Shown here in pieces: positions 14,964 to 18,200 of a DNA stretch of 18,200 bases. Within the stretch, counting starts at the first letter, position 1. Each line of letters opens with the position of its first letter. The translations under genes and the position numbers were made by a program. Source of the DNA: Bacteroidales bacterium (GTDB taxonomy: Bacteria; Bacteroidota; Bacteroidia; Bacteroidales; P3); assembly GCA_900769785.1 (NCBI GenBank), contig CAAGHV010000241.1, positions 1 to 18,200 on the forward strand. The letters are read 5' to 3'. The notes beneath the pieces were generated by a model. The model searched no databases. It had not been told where the DNA came from and was given only the letters and a program-made list of their open reading frames with translations.

Positions 14964-15133
14964 CCCAAATCGGTCATTAGGAGTTTTTGATGCTTAGAAT
15001 TATGACATACATAATTATTATACAATACGTTAAATGTTGATTTTTCTAATGACGGTCATTAGAAATTATCTACCATAAAGTATTGTATATGTATTGCTTA
15101 TATCAGTTATACTATTCTAACGACTGTTTTGGG
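14964..15133 (+). mobile_element. MITE-like repeat, copy B
   Basis: A 170-bp non-coding element, about 95% identical by eye to the reverse complement of 1-172. The terminal inverted repeats are CCCAAATCGGTCATTAG and CTAACGACTGTTTTGGG. A perfect palindrome with a single central base, CTAATGACGGTCATTAG, lies at 15046-15062. TTAA flanks it on the left directly and on the right after one extra G, compatible with a TTAA target duplication. A TTAA target and C-rich ends recall piggyBac/IS1380-type transposition, which is a family-level analogy only. It ends 63 bases before the corA promoter. Confidence 0.8.
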
Positions 15134-15196
15134 GTTAAAATATAGTCATGCGGCAAATTTAATTATTACTCCATGACAAAAAAACATACAACACGG

Positions 15197-15227
15197 TTGT
15201 ATATTTATAAAAAAAATATTACCTTTG
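15197..15227 (+). promoter_or_regulatory. Bacteroidota-type promoter for corA
   Basis: TTG at 15197-15199, 20 bases, then TACCTTTG at 15220-15227, an exact -7 box. The expected start near 15234 gives a leader of about 65 bases, longer than for the other promoters in the window, ending in an unusually strong ribosome binding site. Confidence 0.78.
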
Positions 15228-15285
15228 CAAAAAAATATAAGGAATGTAGAATACATATAACATAGGTGATTATCAATTAAAAAGA

Positions 15286-15292
15286 AAGGAGG
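15286..15292 (+). promoter_or_regulatory. Strong ribosome binding site that sets the corA start
   Basis: AAGGAGG at 15286-15292 is a near-perfect Shine-Dalgarno sequence, rare in Bacteroidota. A GTG at 15293 directly abuts it and cannot be used normally. The in-frame GTG at 15299 has a 6-base spacing and is the likely start. Confidence 0.7.
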
Positions 15293-15298
15293 GTGACA

Positions 15299-16225
15299 GT
15301 GATAGAGACTATCCAATACGAAAACCTGAAATGGCATCATATATCAAATCCTAGCGAAGAGGACTACAGATTCTTGTTGGAAACATATAATTTTCACCCT
15401 TTAGATATTGAGGATTGCCGTGGCACCAATCAGCGTCCCAAGATTGATGAATACGATGATTATTATTTCCTTATACTTCATTTTCCCTATTTCGACAAAG
15501 GTAATAAATTTATCCGAATAAAAGAGGTAAAGATATTCTGGGGCAAAGATTATATCATTACCATAGGCAAATCGCATTGGGTAGTAAAGCGCTTGTTTGA
15601 CACATGCAAGGAAGAGCTTGAGTCGGGCGACGAATCGAACCCTATGACTATGAAATCGAGCGATATATTGTTATACAACCTATTGGATAGGCTGATGGTA
15701 GAAACCTACACGCTTATATTACGTATAGGTGCCGAAGTGGATCTTATCAACTACGATATTTTCAACAAGAAGGCACAACGAATCATCGAGTTGATTTCTA
15801 TTACGCGTCGAAATATCATTTTGCTTAACACCACATTCAAGCCACAATTGAGACTGTTTCACCAATTTGAATCGGGAGGTATCAAGGGTTTTGTAAACCA
15901 CGAAGAACTTGATATGGAAGACTATTGGGGTAATATTTTGGATAAATACCAAAAGATGTTCGACCTTGTGGAAGACTATGGCGAATTGATTGAAGGTTTG
16001 TCCAAAACATTCGACTCGTTGCAGGCCAACAAGACCAACGAGATTATGAAGGTGCTTACCTATTTTTCTACCATTATGCTCCCCCTTACTGTGGTTACCG
16101 GTATGTATGGTATGAATGTTAACCTGCCATTCCAATCCGAAAATTGGGCATTTTGGGGAATATTAGGTCTTATGCTTGGTATTACCATAGGATTGCTAAT
16201 ATTTTTCCAACGAAGATTGAGGTAG
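15299..16225 (+). CDS. corA: CorA-family magnesium/cobalt transporter
   Basis: A 308-residue inner-membrane divalent cation channel. The long N-terminal cytoplasmic domain (to about residue 245) includes the acidic and helical segments of CorA, among them LLDRLMVETYTLILRIGAEVDLI and the long stalk helix ending in LSKTFDSLQANKTNEIMKVLTYFSTIMLPLTVVTGMYGMNVNLPF. The signature YGMN sits after the first transmembrane helix; the second helix (FWGILGLMLGITIGLLIFF) ends the protein with the basic tail QRRLR. It would assemble as a pentamer and import Mg2+. GTG 15299 is preferred over GTG 15293 because of the Shine-Dalgarno spacing. It is a single-gene unit with promoter at 15197-15227 and terminator at 16268-16314. 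Confidence 0.92.
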   Translation: MIETIQYENLKWHHISNPSEEDYRFLLETYNFHPLDIEDCRGTNQRPKIDEYDDYYFLILHFPYFDKGNKFIRIKEVKIFWGKDYIITIGKSHWVVKRLFDTCKEELESGDESNPMTMKSSDILLYNLLDRLMVETYTLILRIGAEVDLINYDIFNKKAQRIIELISITRRNIILLNTTFKPQLRLFHQFESGGIKGFVNHEELDMEDYWGNILDKYQKMFDLVEDYGELIEGLSKTFDSLQANKTNEIMKVLTYFSTIMLPLTVVTGMYGMNVNLPFQSENWAFWGILGLMLGITIGLLIFFQRRLR

Positions 16226-16267
16226 CCAAACTTTCCAATAAGACGATATATACGTGCAACATACATT

Positions 16268-16314
16268 TCCCACCCTTTAATACAAATGAAAGTGTATAAA
16301 AGGATGGGATTTTT
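16268..16314 (+). terminator. Rho-independent terminator after corA
   Basis: An 11-bp stem (16268-16278 with 16299-16309, one C-A mismatch), which can extend inward through TTAATAC/GTATAA with one bulged base, is followed by five T. It lies 43 bases after the corA stop. Between here and the SRP RNA (16315-16489) the sequence is AT-rich with no gene. Confidence 0.75.
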
Positions 16315-16489
16315 GTATTCATACATATATCAAAAAAGCAAAATGTGCTACCCAAAAGATGAAAATATAGCAGAAACACCTCCAATTGCATCAAAAAAAA
16401 TCGCTTCTATAGTTTGTTGATAACAAGAGATATATCTATATTGGAATATTTTTTTTAAGAAAAACAGCCGCTATATTGGAAAAAAGTTG

Positions 16490-16497
16490 TACTTTTG
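16490..16497 (+). promoter_or_regulatory. -7 box of the SRP RNA promoter
   Basis: TACTTTTG at 16490-16497 matches TAnnTTTG and places the start near 16503, the first paired base of the RNA. No TTG is found at the usual -33 distance. The 11-mer CTATATTGGAA occurs at 16436-16446 and again at 16471-16481, 35 bases apart. Confidence 0.6.
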
Positions 16498-16500
16498 CAG

Positions 16501-16602
16501 TTGGGTAAGTCTTGTACGACCAGCTCCCATTGAATCCCCCAGGGTAGGAATGCAGCAAGGGTGTTTGGTTGTAGCGGTGCGATATAAGTAGCTTACCCTT
16601 TT
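16501..16602 (+). ncRNA. ffs: Signal recognition particle RNA, small bacterial type
   Basis: An RNA of about 100 bases. The closing helix is GGGTAAG (16503-16509) with CTTACCC (16592-16598). The conserved apical part carries CCCAGG, GTAGGAA and TGCAGCAAGGG (about 16537-16562), the symmetric loop and hairpin recognised by the M domain of Ffh. The fold is the single-hairpin 4.5S-like type, as expected for Bacteroidota. With Ffh and FtsY it targets membrane proteins to the translocon. A T-run follows the closing helix, and a bidirectional terminator lies downstream at 16645-16670. Confidence 0.93.
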
Positions 16603-16644
16603 TTGTTGTAAAAAAAGATTGTGGTTACTCATATACAAAAGCAA

Positions 16645-16674
16645 AACGGGAGAAGAAATCTTCTCCCGTTCTTT
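16645..16674. terminator. Bidirectional terminator between SRP RNA and hydG
   Basis: A perfect 12-bp inverted repeat (16645-16656 with 16659-16670, AACGGGAGAAGA and its complement) has only two bases between the arms. The plus strand continues CTTTAT and the minus strand continues TTTTGCTTTTG. It lies 33 bases beyond the hydG stop, so it most likely ends hydG transcripts and may back up the SRP RNA terminator. Confidence 0.82.
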
Positions 16675-16703
16675 ATATACACATGACTAATTAAATTCTT
16701 TTT

Positions 16704-18110
16704 CTAGAAATACAAATCTCGTTGTCCTTCTGCTATTTTATTGAGGTTATCCTCTATTTTTGGTACAAGATTTTTATGTTCTACAGTGGACATCATTTCT
16801 TTTATTAGTTTTGTTCCCCTCTCTTTAAGTTCGGGCGAAGCAAAATCTTCCAAATACTCTTTGAAAGTAAACATAGCGTTAGGCAAACAATATTGCTTTA
16901 TCAAACCCGGCTTAGCCAGATCCATAAAGTCGTTGCCCACACGTCCGTGGCGGTAGCATCCGGTGCAGAACGATGGTATGTAGCCTTCTTCCACAAAACT
17001 TGATATTACCTCTTCAAGGTCACGATGGTCGCCAAGTGCGAATTGACTTCCTGTATGATCCTCATCATGGGCATAGGAACCCGGATTAGTTTTGCTACCT
17101 GCACTTATCTGACTAACTCCGTAGTTGATAAGCTCGTTGCGCATTTTGGCATTTTCGCGGGTGGATAGTATTATACCTGTATATGGCAAAGCAATACGTA
17201 TTATTGCCACTATTTTCTTGAAGTCGTCGTCGTTTACGGGGTTGGGTACATTTTCGGCATCAGGAGCTCCTACGGCAGGTTCCATACGAGGTACCGACAC
17301 TGTGTGTGGTCCACAGCCATAGCAACGTTCCAAGTGGGCTGCGTGTTCCATCATTGCCAACACCTCAAAACGATAGTCGCCCAATCCAAACAATGCTCCA
17401 ATACCCACATCGTTTACTCCACCTTCCATAGCACGATCCATTACCGTAAGGCGATATTCATAGTCGGCTTTGGGCGTTCCCGCAGGATGGAAACGCTTGT
17501 ATAATACAGGGTCGTAGGTTTCTTGGAAGCACACGTATGTACCTATTTTTTCGGCATGTAGGCGAGCAAAGTCATTCACTTCCATAGGTGCAAGCTCTAC
17601 ATTGATACGGCGTATATAATCTCTACCATCACGTTCTTTTACTCCATAAGTGGTACGTATAGCTTCTACCATATAATCAGTGCCATTCTTATTGTTTTCG
17701 CCACATATAAGTAGCACTCGCTTATGTCCTTGTTGCAACAAGGCACGTGTTTCCTGTGCTATCTCGTCCATAGTAAGGATTTTGCGTTTTATAAGCTTAT
17801 TATCCCTACGGAACGAGCAATATGTACAGTTGTTTACACAAATATTGCCCGTATATATGGGAGCAAACAGCACTAAACGTTTGCCATAAATCTCTTCTTT
17901 CACTATTTTTGCGGTTTCCATGATATTGTGGATAATGTCCACATCTTCCACACGCAAAAGTACAGCCACCTCTTCGAGGGTAAGACCGCCAAGTTTGAGG
18001 GCCTTGTTTAGTATTGTATCTACTTCGCTTTTTGTAGGAGTTTTTCCTTCTATCAACGAGAACAACTTGTCTCTGTCAATAAACACTTTGTTACGTTCTT
18101 CGATATTCAT
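16704..18110 (-). CDS. hydG: [FeFe] hydrogenase maturase HydG (radical SAM)
   Basis: A 468-residue radical SAM tyrosine lyase that makes the CO and CN ligands of the [FeFe]-hydrogenase H-cluster. The radical SAM cluster motif is CVNNCTYC (Cys91, 95, 98; CX3CX2C) in the typical context YTGNICVNNCTYCSFRRDN. The second cluster motif, specific to HydG and absent as such from ThiH, is at the C-terminus: Cys382, Cys385 and Cys408, exactly CX2CX22C. Length is normal for HydG. The nucleotide start is the ATG whose complement ends at 18110; 70 bases of non-coding sequence follow before the adapter at 18181, so neighbours upstream are not visible. HydE, HydF and the hydrogenase itself are not in the window and must be elsewhere. 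It indicates an anaerobic, hydrogen-metabolising organism. Confidence 0.95.
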   Translation of the reverse strand: MNIEERNKVFIDRDKLFSLIEGKTPTKSEVDTILNKALKLGGLTLEEVAVLLRVEDVDIIHNIMETAKIVKEEIYGKRLVLFAPIYTGNICVNNCTYCSFRRDNKLIKRKILTMDEIAQETRALLQQGHKRVLLICGENNKNGTDYMVEAIRTTYGVKERDGRDYIRRINVELAPMEVNDFARLHAEKIGTYVCFQETYDPVLYKRFHPAGTPKADYEYRLTVMDRAMEGGVNDVGIGALFGLGDYRFEVLAMMEHAAHLERCYGCGPHTVSVPRMEPAVGAPDAENVPNPVNDDDFKKIVAIIRIALPYTGIILSTRENAKMRNELINYGVSQISAGSKTNPGSYAHDEDHTGSQFALGDHRDLEEVISSFVEEGYIPSFCTGCYRHGRVGNDFMDLAKPGLIKQYCLPNAMFTFKEYLEDFASPELKERGTKLIKEMMSTVEHKNLVPKIEDNLNKIAEGQRDLYF

Positions 18111-18180
18111 GACTTTGTATTTTTATTTTTCAATCAACCATTTAGAAATAAGAAATGGATTTGCTATATGGTTTTGCATT

Positions 18181-18200
18181 AGATCGGAAGAGCACACGTC
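18181..18200 (+). other. Illumina TruSeq adapter sequence (contaminant)
   Basis: The last 20 bases, AGATCGGAAGAGCACACGTC, are the start of the Illumina TruSeq read-1 adapter. They directly follow ordinary AT-rich sequence upstream of hydG. The join at 18180/18181 is therefore a library artefact and not genomic DNA. Confidence 0.96.

Larger units (their letters stand above)
14150..15196. other. Gene-free repeat region
   Basis: About 1 kb without an intact gene. From left to right it holds a decayed ORF (14214-14490), a terminator hairpin (14573-14604), a six-unit palindrome array (14636-14756), a foldback repeat (14819-14921) and a MITE-like element (14964-15133), followed by AT-rich sequence leading to the corA promoter. 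The open frame at 14555-14887 is only repeat sequence and is not a gene. Confidence 0.7.

Noticed and set aside
1..15133. Composite transposon bounded by the two MITE-like copies
   Set aside because: The enclosed genes are ordinary chromosomal envelope and housekeeping genes (mtgA, xerD, glycosyltransferases), with no transposase or cargo character. Two scattered copies of a multi-copy repeat explain the pattern.
16704..18110. ThiH (thiamine synthesis tyrosine lyase)
   Set aside because: The C-terminal CX2CX22C motif and length are those of HydG, and no thi genes are nearby.

Overview
The window looks like part of a chromosome from an obligately anaerobic Bacteroidota bacterium, most likely order Bacteroidales. 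The evidence is several copies of the phylum's promoter pattern (TTG, 19-21 bases, TAnnTTTG), weak Shine-Dalgarno sequences at almost every start, a DUF4369/thioredoxin lipoprotein pair, a PorT-like barrel, a DUF4199 protein next to a family-2 glycosyltransferase, and the [FeFe]-hydrogenase maturase HydG. The stretch is probably a whole assembled contig. Base 1 falls exactly on the end of a repeated element, and the last 20 bases (18181-18200) match the Illumina TruSeq adapter rather than genomic DNA.

Layout. 1-398: a 172-bp MITE-like element and a fragment of a second repeat, then a promoter. 466-2766 (+): two tandem thioredoxin-fold lipoproteins, closed by a bidirectional terminator. 2833-5115 (-): a two-gene unit, porT-like then a FAD-dependent dehydrogenase. 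5116-5493: divergent intergenic region. 5494-7410 (+): PhnP-like metallo-beta-lactamase-fold hydrolase and a glycosyltransferase. 7415-11066 (+): own promoter, then DUF4199 protein, polyprenyl-phosphate-type GT2, GmhB-like HAD phosphatase and a thioredoxin-fold protein without CXXC. 11074-12002 (+): promoter, secreted YD-like protein, terminator. 12021-14149 (+): mtgA, xerD and a coiled-coil lipoprotein. 14150-15196: no intact gene, but a decayed HTH-like ORF, a terminator, a six-unit palindrome array, a foldback repeat and a second MITE-like copy inverted relative to the first. 15197-16314 (+): promoter, corA, terminator. 16490-16602 (+): SRP RNA. 16704-18110 (-): hydG, with a shared bidirectional terminator between it and the SRP RNA.

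Functionally most genes serve the envelope: disulfide or thiol chemistry outside the cytoplasm, an outer-membrane barrel, glycosyl transfer and heptose-type phosphate metabolism, peptidoglycan glycan synthesis and magnesium transport. Chromosome-dimer resolution (XerD), protein targeting (SRP RNA) and hydrogenase maturation (HydG) are housekeeping or energy functions. The least ordinary part is 14.2-15.1 kb. There, six perfect copies of a 10-bp palindrome lie at 22-23-bp spacing beside a foldback repeat and a TTAA-flanked 170-bp element whose other copy lies about 14.8 kb away. I regard this as a compound non-autonomous repeat or minisatellite. I see no complete new defence or mobile system in the window.
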